Shown: positions 1-7,315, counted from the first letter of the stretch. The stretch is DNA of 64,000 nt from Saprospiraceae bacterium (GCA_016716185.1 JADJWV010000002.1:1092501-1156500); one strand, 5' to 3'. The notes: generated by a model not told the origin, from the letters alone. Made by a program: numbers and translations.

Positions 1-224
1 AAACCCTGATCTACGCGTCCAAACCGATGGAGAATCCTAAAATCCAGCGCACCAGCCGGTAGCATTTCCATGCTGTGTGAACTGATGACCCGCGAAGACT
101 TGAAAGCATTTGTTATCCGCGTGGTTTGTTCGGGTTCTGGGCCAAGTGCATCCAGGAGATCCTGTGCATTTCCACGGATACAACTGAAACACAAAACGGT
201 AAGAAATACGGTTCTTAAAATCAT
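1..224 (-). CDS. DUF5777-like outer-membrane beta-barrel protein, partial (N-terminal part)
   Basis: Only the first 74 codons are inside the window; the gene runs off the left edge. The start at 224 gives a signal peptide (hydrophobic stretch, then G-N-A-Q, cleavage probably after residue 20). Near residue 47 begins SSHSMEMLPAGALDFRILHR, which I recognise as the start of the DUF5777 beta-barrel family of Bacteroidota (text: HSxE..G.LDFRI.HRFG). It follows the cytochrome lipoprotein gene by 46 bases in the same direction, so the two are probably one operon. Members of this family often sit next to c-type cytochrome or YceI-like genes. Its function is not established; an outer-membrane location is inferred from the family. 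Confidence 0.7.
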   Translation of the reverse strand, partial: MILRTVFLTVLCFSCIRGNAQDLLDALGPEPEQTTRITNAFKSSRVISSHSMEMLPAGALDFRILHRFGRVDQG

Positions 225-270
225 ATTTACCTTTAATTTAAGCCTTTTCATAGGCTGTATTTATAAAATA

Positions 271-924
271 TCAATTATTTTTTGCGCCTTCAGATATCCA
301 TTTTTCAATCTGCCGGATTTTACAATCTGGGATTTGGTTTCCATTTTTTGGCATGGCTACATAGCCCCTTTCTCTCCGGATGGAACCTAATAAGCTGGTA
401 TTATCTACTGTAGCTTTCACCCCAGCATAATTGTTGTAATTAACACTTCCCTGGGGCTGACTTCCTGCGTGACATCCATTGCAATAGAGTTCTAAGATCG
501 GAAATATCGTTGTTGAATACCTTACATCTGCTGTATCACAGGTCACATCGCTACACGGAACATCCTTCCTTGCGCCCTGCTCGATCCATAAAGAAAGGGT
601 CGATATTTCTTCTTTGCCCAGCCTTGGAAATGGGTCGGGAGGCATGGGACTGAAAGCAGAGGTGATGACTTTATACAATTTACTTCCGGCATAATTGCCC
701 GGTTCCACAATGGTCAACAGGCCTTCATAAGTTGTGAAATCATAACCCTCGGTTCGGTCAGCACTGTTGTGGCAGCCACTCCTCGTGCAGCTGGATAGTA
801 TAAGAGGTGCTACTTCCTGTTCATAACACACCTCTCTTCCAATTCCGATGTATTCGTCTGTACAGGAGCTCACTATTAAAACCCCCGATATACCGATGAT
901 CCAGCTTCTTATAGCTTGTTTCAT
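271..924 (-). CDS. c-type cytochrome domain lipoprotein with two heme motifs
   Basis: 217 residues. The N-terminus is a lipoprotein signal ending V-S-S-C with the lipid cysteine at 21, so it should be membrane-anchored and periplasmic or outer-membrane. There are two related halves. The first carries C46-TRSG-C51-H52, a C-x4-C-H heme site; the second carries the standard C148-NG-C151-H152. Possible axial methionines are M94 in SPMPPDP and M191 in AMPKNG. This arrangement is typical of the planctomycete-type cytochrome c (PSCyt1) domains found in Bacteroidota. The likely role is electron transfer, possibly for an oxidative partner encoded beyond the left edge. It is upstream of the DUF5777-like gene, probably in one operon. 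The electron donor and acceptor cannot be deduced from this window. Confidence 0.8.
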   Translation of the reverse strand: MKQAIRSWIIGISGVLIVSSCTDEYIGIGREVCYEQEVAPLILSSCTRSGCHNSADRTEGYDFTTYEGLLTIVEPGNYAGSKLYKVITSAFSPMPPDPFPRLGKEEISTLSLWIEQGARKDVPCSDVTCDTADVRYSTTIFPILELYCNGCHAGSQPQGSVNYNNYAGVKATVDNTSLLGSIRRERGYVAMPKNGNQIPDCKIRQIEKWISEGAKNN

Positions 925-950
925 AGTGTTTTATTATAAAATATTATCTG

Positions 951-958
951 CAAAATTA
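951..958 (-). promoter_or_regulatory. putative Bacteroidota -7 box for the cytochrome gene
   Basis: On the minus strand the sequence TAATTTTG(C) matches the Bacteroidota -7 consensus TAnnTTTG and lies 26 bases before the start codon. No TTTG -33 element is seen at the usual 19-23 base spacing, so the call is weak. Confidence 0.35.
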
Positions 959-1213
959 AAATTTTAAGTCAATTGGCATCTCATATTAACGTTTTACCTG
1001 AATTAACTTGAGCGAAATTAAATTAAAGTTCAGGATGGTTTTTATAATGAAATTTTATTTTTTCAATTCGGTAAAAAAGGGAAAGGATCGAGGTATGTAA
1101 CCGGGATCCTTTCCAATAGATCATGATGATAAATCTGAAGAAGCCTGAGTAAAAGATTTTGTGAATTAATCGATAAATTACCTTGGGCTTCGTTCAAAGG
1201 GTTGGCCAGGATC

Positions 1214-1840
1214 TCATTTCAATTCCTTGACAAAGTTTCCCTGATTATCAAATAGCAATGCTTTGATTTCGCCGTTCCATTCAATTGCAATGACATATTC
1301 TCCGCTTTTTGTTGTTCCAGCCCGCTTGATCACATATCCGGAATAATTGACATCCAGATAGTCGGTCAAATTCCCGGGAAGGCTTGTCGGATCAGTCGGA
1401 ATGAGGTGTTTGCGTTTTCCTTTTGGGCCTTTTTTTCTGGGTTCCAACTCTTTGATGAAAGAACCGTCAGGTCCGAATTCCAGGAGTTTGAAATCGCCAT
1501 CGCTGAGTTTCGCCACAACAATGAAATTTCCACTACCCACAATACAGGCACGAATGAGCTTTGCACCCGGATAAGTCGCTTCAACGTAATTGCTTACCTC
1601 CAATGGCAAATCCTCAACGGGTACCCTTTTGCATAAAGAATCTCTTCGGTGTTTCTTTCTGCCTTCTGCAAGGGGGTCCCCGGTGGTGTTCATTTCATAG
1701 ACTTCAGAAATTTCTGAATTCAGGGAATTTTCCAATAAACTTTGGGTGTCTGATGCAAGCGACGCATCTAATAAACTTTCCTGCTGACATGAAGTCAGGA
1801 ACATGGCAACAATGACCATGCTGCTTAAAATACTTTTCAT
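1214..1840 (-). CDS. PepSY-like domain lipoprotein, two repeats
   Basis: 208 residues with a lipoprotein signal (F-L-T-S-C, cysteine at 18). After a linker and a basic stretch (RKKHRRD) come two homologous segments of about 55 residues. The first starts LPLEVSNYVEATYPGAKLIR and ends FGPDGSFIKEL; the second starts LPGNLTDYLDVNYSGYVIKR and ends FDNQGNFVKEL. This is the pattern of PepSY-like (BLIP-like fold) domains in Bacteroidota lipoproteins: a helix with (Y/F)P or (Y/N)YSG, followed by strands ending in D.xG.f..el. A second basic, lysine-rich linker (PRKKGPKGKRKH) separates the repeats. The substrate is unknown. It stands alone, divergent from the sigma factor gene at 2052. Confidence 0.65.
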   Translation of the reverse strand: MKSILSSMVIVAMFLTSCQQESLLDASLASDTQSLLENSLNSEISEVYEMNTTGDPLAEGRKKHRRDSLCKRVPVEDLPLEVSNYVEATYPGAKLIRACIVGSGNFIVVAKLSDGDFKLLEFGPDGSFIKELEPRKKGPKGKRKHLIPTDPTSLPGNLTDYLDVNYSGYVIKRAGTTKSGEYVIAIEWNGEIKALLFDNQGNFVKELK

Positions 1841-2051
1841 AAATGTTAATTTAAATGGTGATTAAAAAATGATTAGGTAGGAGTGCTTCATTTAGAATTT
1901 TTTGATTGTGTTGAGTATTGGATCGGGTTTTCTGTGTTTGGTTTAAATCAGGGGCTATTTATTACAAAGCTTAATTTTTACATTTCCAGGCAACCTTTTT
2001 TGTATTAAATTCGTAGGTTCATATGAACAGCTAATCCTTATTCAAACCATA

Positions 2052-2657
2052 TTGGCGGGAATAGATCAAAATACAGGAATTCCGGGACTGGAAGAACTTA
2101 TAAAAGCGTGTATCGATCAACAACCCCTTGCCCAGCGCAAGATGTATGAATGTCATTACACCTTTGTGAAGGGGATTTGTATGCGCTACACATCGCGGCA
2201 GGAGGATTGTGAAGAAGTTATGGATGATGCATTTCTGAAAATGTTCAGAAATCTGGATAAATACAATGCTGAAAGGCCATTTAAAGCCTGGTTGAGGACG
2301 ATTGTAGTCAATACGGCCATCGATTTTTACCGGCAGTCCCTTCGGAGCATTTCTTCCGGTACGATTGATGAGGTTCCGCAATTGGCCATAGACGAACCGA
2401 CACTTTCAGATTTATCGACAGAAGATATCATGAAGGCTGTTCAAAAATTGAGCCCGGCATACCGAACGGTTTTTATGATGTATGTGGTCGATGGATACAA
2501 CCATAAAGAAATTGCTGAATTGTTGCAAATTACGGAAGGTACATCCAAGTCAAATTTATCCAAAGCCAGATTGAAGTTGCAGGAGTTGCTGCTTTCCATG
2601 TATCGGAACGAGCTATCTCCCCATTTATTTAAATATACCTTACCATCGAATTTATGA
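2052..2657 (+). CDS. RNA polymerase sigma-70 factor, ECF subfamily
   Basis: 201 residues. Region 2 covers about residues 26-97 (QRKMYECHYTFVKGICMRY through DFYRQ, with EEVMDDAFLKMF in the core-binding helix). Region 4 covers about 133-180 (LSPAYRTVFMMYVVDGYNHK then a helix-turn-helix with EIAELLQITEGTSKSNLSKA). There is no in-frame ATG nearby; the reading frame opens with TTG at 2052, which I take as the start. It overlaps the next gene by four bases (ATGA), so the two are translationally coupled. Role: directs core polymerase to an alternative promoter set, presumably under control of the membrane protein encoded next. The target regulon is not visible. Confidence 0.92.
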   Translation: MAGIDQNTGIPGLEELIKACIDQQPLAQRKMYECHYTFVKGICMRYTSRQEDCEEVMDDAFLKMFRNLDKYNAERPFKAWLRTIVVNTAIDFYRQSLRSISSGTIDEVPQLAIDEPTLSDLSTEDIMKAVQKLSPAYRTVFMMYVVDGYNHKEIAELLQITEGTSKSNLSKARLKLQELLLSMYRNELSPHLFKYTLPSNL

Positions 2658-3898
2658 AAATAGAAGATTTTGATTCCAGGATTAAGCAAAAAATAAGCCA
2701 GGTTGAAGCAGACTTTCAGGAACGCGACTGGGAGCGTTTTCAATATAAGTTATATTCAAAAGATAATTCTGCTCTCAAAAGGTGGATGATCTTTTTGTTC
2801 TTTCTATTTCTGCTGGGAGGAACGGGATTTACTATATGGCAATATGCTTTTGAAAAGAGTGAAGTTAAATCAGGAAGTAAATCGATTTTGGCCATACAGA
2901 AAGATTTAGAATCAAAAAATACCAATTCGATAAATCCCGATTTAGAACAATCAAATCATATTGAAAATCAAAACGGAGATGGTATCAAATTAAATTCGTC
3001 GGCAGATGCTCATGTGAAGAACAATTCAGGTTCAAATTTGAAGAACAGGAGCCAAACAGAAGGTAAGGAATTCTTTGTTGAACAATCGATAAAAGAGGAA
3101 TACTCCGGAAATCAAACAGGCATTCGCTTATCCGAAGAAATTCAATTGGGGGCTGATGATATTCGGACGAATACTGCCGAAATAGAAAATACGATCAATC
3201 CAATATTTTCTTTGGAGAAATTAAATGTCTTACAGCAATCGGGGGTTCAATCCGGCCAAGCAGAAAATCAAATCCAAAATCATCTGCAATTTAAAAAATC
3301 TTCCGAAATCGATAAATGGGCAGCGGGCTGGAGTGTGCTTGCAAGTCATGAACACGTGAATACAGGATTATTGATCGAGCGAAAAACCAATGGAAATATA
3401 TCTTTCCGCTCCGGATTGCTATATCAGAGGTTTTTCGAAAAAGAATATCAGAATGAAGTTGCATATAAGGAAGATAATGAAGTTGAATTCACTGAAATCG
3501 CAAAGCCCAGGCATAGCACAACAGAAACGTTCAATGACATCCGGATTCAATCATCTGATGTGGTATTACCTTTGGAATTGAAATATACTTTGCCATTTAG
3601 TTATGGCTATGCTGCTTTTATTTTTGGTGGTTTGCAGTTAACATTACAAAGTAAAACAGTTCTGGAATTCGACTACCTGAATCATTTTACAAATCAATAC
3701 CTGTCTGAAGACGGTTTGAATCAGGATTCCAATAATTCTACCTTGATTAATAATTTCGGTTTTGGAATGGGTATGCAAAAGAACATTGCTGGTTTACAGT
3801 GGAGTCTTGCCGGTGTAATACAAAAGAGCAACAGCACACTCCCACACATTGCCAAAACCAGTTTGGGATTGCAATTGGCCGCAACTTATGCATTTTGA
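2654..3898 (+). CDS. membrane-anchored sigma partner with C-terminal beta-barrel-like domain
   Basis: 414 residues. The N-terminal 43 residues are charged and cytoplasmic-looking (DSRIKQKISQVEADFQERDW), followed by one clear transmembrane segment at about 44-66. A long polar, low-complexity, Asn/Ser/Glu-rich linker follows (about 67-220). The last 190 residues look like alternating strands of an outer-membrane beta-barrel (PorT/OMP type) and end in the aromatic residue of ...LAATYAF. The four-base overlap with the ECF sigma gene and the short cytoplasmic head suggest anti-sigma function (inference). The combination of an inner-membrane helix and a barrel-like domain in one chain is structurally puzzling. 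It may span the periplasm, or the C-terminal domain may be a soluble barrel-like fold. I see no classical zinc anti-sigma (ZAS) motif. Confidence 0.6.
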   Translation: MKIEDFDSRIKQKISQVEADFQERDWERFQYKLYSKDNSALKRWMIFLFFLFLLGGTGFTIWQYAFEKSEVKSGSKSILAIQKDLESKNTNSINPDLEQSNHIENQNGDGIKLNSSADAHVKNNSGSNLKNRSQTEGKEFFVEQSIKEEYSGNQTGIRLSEEIQLGADDIRTNTAEIENTINPIFSLEKLNVLQQSGVQSGQAENQIQNHLQFKKSSEIDKWAAGWSVLASHEHVNTGLLIERKTNGNISFRSGLLYQRFFEKEYQNEVAYKEDNEVEFTEIAKPRHSTTETFNDIRIQSSDVVLPLELKYTLPFSYGYAAFIFGGLQLTLQSKTVLEFDYLNHFTNQYLSEDGLNQDSNNSTLINNFGFGMGMQKNIAGLQWSLAGVIQKSNSTLPHIAKTSLGLQLAATYAF

Positions 3899-3986
3899 TT
3901 GCGAATTGTATTGTTTTCGACCGCTGTTAGCAGTAGGCCTTCTGTCGTCTGTCCTTGCAAACCATTGTCATTGCTGCGATTAACGG

Positions 3987-4218
3987 TCATTGAAATACTT
4001 CGCTACCTGCAAGCGGTAAAAGGATAGCATAATGATTAGGCAAATCATTAATGGATATATCCAGGTTCTTTCCCAATTTCAAATCCGTTGTCACCAAATT
4101 TTTGTAATCGGTAACTACAGCAAAGCGTGGTAAGTGTTTTAAAATTCTATCTTCTTTAGCATGGCTTTCAATAGAGCTCAATAGCTTTTCAGTTCTGTTC
4201 TATTTCGTGACTGTTCAT
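3987..4218 (-). pseudogene. truncated, frameshifted N-terminus of a DNA methyltransferase / type II R-M enzyme
   Basis: A start codon at 4216-4218 opens M-N-S-H-E-I-E-Q and then meets a stop. A one-base frame change leads into a readable stretch: RTEKLLSSIESHAKEDRILK, then HLPRFAVVTDYKNLVTTDLK, ending LPLAGSEVFQ and a stop at 3987. The pattern (RFAVVTDY.NL...DL....l.i.dLp...LPLAG.E) matches, from memory, the N-terminal domain of class I SAM-dependent DNA methyltransferases of the MmeI/type IIG kind. Those proteins are roughly ten times longer, and none of the methylase motifs follow. It lies three bases from abiEii, so it is probably the cut end of a restriction-modification gene that once neighboured the AbiE pair. 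Confidence 0.5.
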
Positions 4219-4220
4219 TG

Positions 4221-5018
4221 CTAGAATTTGATTTTTTTAAGGTGTCGTTGCACTTCTCGTTCCACTTGGTCAAAGTCGGGCAGGTCTTTTATTTGTTCAC
4301 TCATGGAGCTTTTCCAACGGCCTTTGTATTGTGGTAAACGTTCTGCTAATTTTTTAGGGAAATCCGAATGCTTTAAATTTTTACTGGAACATTTCTTCTT
4401 AAACTCTTTTATGTGGAATGCAGCATCCATATCATGTTGCTCTAATAAAAACCAGATGTCGTAAAAATCTCTTGCCTGCATACGCTGCATAACAGTTCTC
4501 ATTTTTTCTACCAGCACTTCTTCAAGCGGATAACATAAAAGCTGATGTGCTTCCAAATCGGAATAGCCGACAATCACATCTTTCATTACAGGAGCATATT
4601 CCAGTTGTTCACTTCTGGATATATCAACCTTTACCCTTTTGTTATTGCCCTGTCCACCTAATGGGCCTGTATAGCTGATGTAAAAATTGATACCGCCATC
4701 TTCATTGTTGTCAATTATTGCGAGTGGAATATTGGCTTCTTCTTTCACAAATTCAAACACTTCTTTAAACCATTCAAAAATCTGTTCATTACTAATTTCG
4801 TTATTGAGCAGTGTAAAATCAAGGTCTTCCGAAAAGCGATACTCTTCAAAATATATTTTCTTTAAAACGGTACCACCTTTAAATACTATTGTTTTTGAAA
4901 GCTGCTCATGCTGGGCAATGCCCCTCAATATCCATGACAGCACATAATCTTTTTCTATCTGCTGGTCCCGAACACCTACTTCTCTGGCCTTTTGTTGTAT
5001 TTCACCTGGTTTAATCAT
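4221..5018 (-). CDS. abiEii: AbiEii/AbiGii-family nucleotidyltransferase toxin
   Basis: 265 residues. It shows the nucleotidyltransferase fold signature of the type IV abortive-infection toxin AbiEii: KGGT at 47-50, then R61-F-S-E-D65-L-D67-F with the two metal-binding aspartates, a third acidic strand KVDIS near 132, EEVLVEKMR at 167-175 and the ARDFYDIW motif at 182-189. Family members (for example MenT-like proteins) transfer nucleotides, and activation during phage infection causes growth arrest. It overlaps the antitoxin gene by four bases (ATGA), giving antitoxin-first translation. Length is close to typical. All catalytic motifs are present, so the toxin appears intact. Confidence 0.9.
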   Translation of the reverse strand: MIKPGEIQQKAREVGVRDQQIEKDYVLSWILRGIAQHEQLSKTIVFKGGTVLKKIYFEEYRFSEDLDFTLLNNEISNEQIFEWFKEVFEFVKEEANIPLAIIDNNEDGGINFYISYTGPLGGQGNNKRVKVDISRSEQLEYAPVMKDVIVGYSDLEAHQLLCYPLEEVLVEKMRTVMQRMQARDFYDIWFLLEQHDMDAAFHIKEFKKKCSSKNLKHSDFPKKLAERLPQYKGRWKSSMSEQIKDLPDFDQVEREVQRHLKKIKF

Positions 5019-5836
5019 GTGTAAATAGCAGATTTAATAGTTTCGGTTTCCAAGTTTTGCTGAATACTCCAACGACTAATTCGTTTTCCCACTGCAGGCA
5101 ATTCGGTATCAAGCACTACATAAGAGGCGGTTTTCATCAATTGTAATTCCTGAATAACATGTGTGTTAATGTCCAATATTTCTAAAAGAAAACCCAATCG
5201 TTTTATTACCGCTTGTGAATCAAATTTCTTGGCGTATTCAAGAAGTGTATCGTATTTTATTTTGTCTTTAGAAGTGTAGATTGCCCTTGCCACTTCAACA
5301 ATTCCACCAGCATAGTCGGGTTTGAAAAGGCAATCAATAAAAGTTTTTTCTAAGTCGGAGCAAAGCACTTTATTAAAGCTGTCAATCCACATTTTCTTCG
5401 CTCCGAAAAAATGTTTGTCGTTGTGATAGATAAATTGAAAAGGAACTTCTTTGATTTTTATTTCTGATGGTCGTATTTGTTTTGATACTACGATTTGTTC
5501 CTTTAATGATGGTTGAGTAATTAGATTATGTATTTGTAATGCGGAATAATAGCCGATATAATGTTTGGTATAATTCACCAAATGTTCTGCTATCAAATGC
5601 CAGTCGGGCATAAAATTCTCCGCATTTTGCTCATAAGGAATAATGTAATAAACACCTTCTTTCAAACGCATGAGCAACCCTCTCTTTGTCATGTCGCTGA
5701 GTAGTTCTCTGACTGCACTTGCTTTGGAGTCGGGTAGGGCTTTGTAAGCCAAAGAATAGTCAAAGCAATTTCTTTTCTGTCCGTTGAAATAGGAAAGAAG
5801 CTCGTTTGATTGCGTTGAAATGTATTTATTCTTCAT
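5015..5836 (-). CDS. abiEi: AbiEi-family antitoxin and transcriptional autorepressor
   Basis: 273 residues. The N-terminal 80 residues form a winged-helix unit (about 5-65, including SAVRELLSDMTKRGLLMRLK then EGVYYIIPYE), the AbiEi antitoxin DNA-binding head. The rest is the AbiEi-type body (LVNYTKHYIGYYSALQIHNL, later DLEKTFIDCLFKPDYAGGI). It is first in the operon and overlaps the toxin start by four bases. Known AbiEi proteins repress their own promoter by binding inverted repeats. Here two such repeats stand directly upstream (5845-5863 and 5933-5951), supporting the same control. The start at 5836 leaves only eight bases to the first operator. Confidence 0.88.
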   Translation of the reverse strand: MKNKYISTQSNELLSYFNGQKRNCFDYSLAYKALPDSKASAVRELLSDMTKRGLLMRLKEGVYYIIPYEQNAENFMPDWHLIAEHLVNYTKHYIGYYSALQIHNLITQPSLKEQIVVSKQIRPSEIKIKEVPFQFIYHNDKHFFGAKKMWIDSFNKVLCSDLEKTFIDCLFKPDYAGGIVEVARAIYTSKDKIKYDTLLEYAKKFDSQAVIKRLGFLLEILDINTHVIQELQLMKTASYVVLDTELPAVGKRISRWSIQQNLETETIKSAIYT

Positions 5837-5844
5837 AGTAACAA

Positions 5845-5863
5845 TGTCAGGTTTAACCTGACA
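5845..5863. promoter_or_regulatory. AbiEi operator 1, perfect palindrome
   Basis: TGTCAGGTTTAACCTGACA has perfect 9-base arms around one central base. It lies 9-27 bases before the abiEi start codon, over the expected promoter or leader. Its match to operator 2 and the known behaviour of AbiEi suggest an autorepression site. Confidence 0.65.
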
Positions 5864-5932
5864 ACAATGATACGAAAGATAATTGAGTTAATTGCCTCAA
5901 TCTGCCAAAAAAATTATTGTTTATAGTGAAAC

Positions 5933-5951
5933 AGTCAGGATAAACCTGACA
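5933..5951. promoter_or_regulatory. AbiEi operator 2, imperfect palindrome
   Basis: AGTCAGGATAAACCTGACA shares 17 of 19 bases with operator 1, with the GTCAGG/CCTGAC arms intact. The centres of the two sites are 88 bases apart, about eight helical turns, which would suit cooperative binding on one DNA face. Confidence 0.6.
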
Positions 5952-6136
5952 ATACAGATATGAAATATAATTTTTAAACAGTGCGTTGGCAGAAACGTTT
6001 CTTTGGCTTTTGCCTGAAAGGTTAGCTTGTGCGATTGGAGCAAAAGCCAATGTGCCGTTTGCGGGTAGGCACAAAATTGAATTAAAAAAAATGTGCTGTG
6101 GGGAAAATAAAAAGTACAGAAGCGTTGGCAATGAGT

Positions 6137-6154
6137 TCCCGATAGCTATCGGGA
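6137..6154. repeat. perfect 18-base palindrome
   Basis: TCCCGATAGCTATCGGGA is fully self-complementary. It shares the TCCCGATA/TATCGGGA ends with the two larger stem-loops at 6297-6354 and 24027-24084 and may be a collapsed version of the same element. Confidence 0.5.
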
Positions 6155-6296
6155 GGCTTACTCGTTGTCCGTTTGCAATATGGTCTGTATGATTGTCACT
6201 TATCAAAATGGTTTGTCTGTGTTGATTCGTTTAATTTTTAGTCGTCTGCTGATGTCGTGTTGTGTCGTCAATAGGCTTGCTGCTAACTTTTCGACC

Positions 6297-6354
6297 TCCC
6301 GATAAAATGTTTGTGATTACTAATTTTGAATAAAGCTATATCATTTTATCGGGA
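6297..6354. repeat. stem-loop element, copy 1
   Basis: Left arm TCCCGATAAAATG (6297-6309) and right arm CATTTTATCGGGA (6342-6354) pair perfectly over 13 bases around a 32-base AT-rich loop. A second copy with the same arms but a different loop is at 24027-24084. Both lie in repeat-rich intergenic DNA. This may be a MITE-like or REP-like family. Confidence 0.6.
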
Positions 6355-6496
6355 CGACCATTTGACCTTTTGACTTTTCGACCTTTCGACCACACTCTAT
6401 ACTTTATTCATCGTATCATTCTTCATTCTCCATTATCCCAGTCTCTGCATTAGAATTGAAAATATACTATATGCATAGTGGTTCATGCATAATTTA

Positions 6497-6550
6497 CGCC
6501 TTCAGCCTTACGCCTTCAGCCTTACGCCTTCAGCCTTACGCCTTCAGCCT
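6497..6550. repeat. 14-base tandem repeat overlapping the crotonase stop codon
   Basis: The unit CGCCTTCAGCCTTA occurs three times in full (6497-6538) and a fourth time in part (6539-6550). The fourth unit contains the stop codon (6544-6546) of the crotonase gene. The last codons of that gene (AAG GCC AAA GGC TGA) resemble the unit, as if the array grew from the 3' end of the gene. Confidence 0.8.
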
Positions 6551-7302
6551 TTGGCCTTAAATTCTCCTATTGCCTTTTTACAATAGTCAGACAATACAAG
6601 TTCGCCGCTGATGGCGGCGCGTTCGAATAATAACTGGTCCCAGTTTTCGGTGCCTTCCCAGAATATGGATTTGAGTTTAAATAATGCAGCCGGATTGTAG
6701 CTTATAAGTTTCGATGTAAAATGTTGGATATATGCATCGAGTTGTTCGGTCGTTTCAAATACCTCATTGAATAAACCTTTTTGTTTTGCGAACTCTGCAG
6801 TCTGCCATTCGTCGGGATTGATGGCCATCATTTGAAAAGCTGCTTTTCCAATTTTGCGTTCTACAGCGGGGCCAATGACAAAGGGTCCAATGCCTACGGC
6901 AAGTTCACTCAGACGGATACTGGCATATTTGCTTGCCAAACTGTAATCTGCAGCTGCAGCCAATCCAACGCCGCCTCCTATTGCTTTTCCATGAACTCTG
7001 CACAAAACTATTTTCGGACAATTTCTGATGGCCAGAATGACTTTGGCAAATCCACTGAAAAATATTTTTCCGGATTCGCGGTCATTGATGGCAGCCAATT
7101 CATCGAAACTGGCACCGGCACAGAAGGTTTTCTCACCTGCTGAGCATAAAAGCACGAGATTGACCTGTTCATGTTGACCCAAGGCATCGATGGTGTCTGC
7201 TAATTCTTTCAGCAAATTACCGGGAAGCGAATTGTGCGCCGGGTGAAAGAATTGAACGGTAGCTAATCCGTTTTCGATTTTATGTGTTACAAATGCTTCC
7301 AT
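6544..7302 (-). CDS. enoyl-CoA hydratase/isomerase (crotonase) family protein
   Basis: 252 residues, normal crotonase length. The oxyanion-hole segments are FCAGASFDEL (60-69) and GKAIGGGVGLAAAAD (105-119). The catalytic glutamate usual in GGG(x)EL is glycine here (G113), while the second glutamate is kept (E133 in RLSELAVGIGPF). That pattern is known from methylglutaconyl-CoA-hydratase-like and isomerase members rather than classical enoyl-CoA hydratases, so the exact reaction is open. It lies 13 bases downstream of paaY in the same operon, suggesting CoA-ester metabolism (phenylacetate or branched-chain type). The stop codon lies inside a 14-base tandem repeat. Confidence 0.85.
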   Translation of the reverse strand: MEAFVTHKIENGLATVQFFHPAHNSLPGNLLKELADTIDALGQHEQVNLVLLCSAGEKTFCAGASFDELAAINDRESGKIFFSGFAKVILAIRNCPKIVLCRVHGKAIGGGVGLAAAADYSLASKYASIRLSELAVGIGPFVIGPAVERKIGKAAFQMMAINPDEWQTAEFAKQKGLFNEVFETTEQLDAYIQHFTSKLISYNPAALFKLKSIFWEGTENWDQLLFERAAISGELVLSDYCKKAIGEFKAKG

Positions 7303-7315
7303 CTGATATTTTACT

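Larger units (their letters stand above)
3923..6287. mobile_element. putative non-autonomous insertion carrying the AbiE locus
   Basis: The left end at 3926-3940 reads GTTAGCAGTAGGCCT. The right end at 6273-6287, read in reverse complement, is GTTAGCAGCAAGCCT, 13 of 15 identical. TTTTCGACC occurs at 3914-3922 just outside the left end and at 6288-6296 just outside the right end, like a 9-bp target duplication. Inside are abiEi, abiEii and a broken methyltransferase start; no transposase is present. TTTTCGACC also occurs again near 6376, so the direct repeat could be coincidence. The element status is an inference. Confidence 0.35.
5952..6543. other. intergenic stretch between abiEi and the crotonase gene
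   Basis: No convincing gene. It holds a perfect palindrome (6137-6154), the right inverted repeat of the putative AbiE insertion (6273-6287), a long stem-loop (6297-6354), TTTTCGACC-type short repeats (6288-6390) and a 14-base tandem repeat (6497-6550). GCGTTGGCA occurs twice, near 5983 and near 6122. Confidence 0.5.

Noticed and set aside
70..390. A plus-strand frame at the left end
   Set aside because: It overlaps the DUF5777-like and cytochrome genes on the other strand, both of which have strong family motifs.
5986..6192. A 68-residue frame on the plus strand between abiEi and the crotonase gene
   Set aside because: It spans a palindrome and short repeats, shows no family pattern and has no likely ribosome site.
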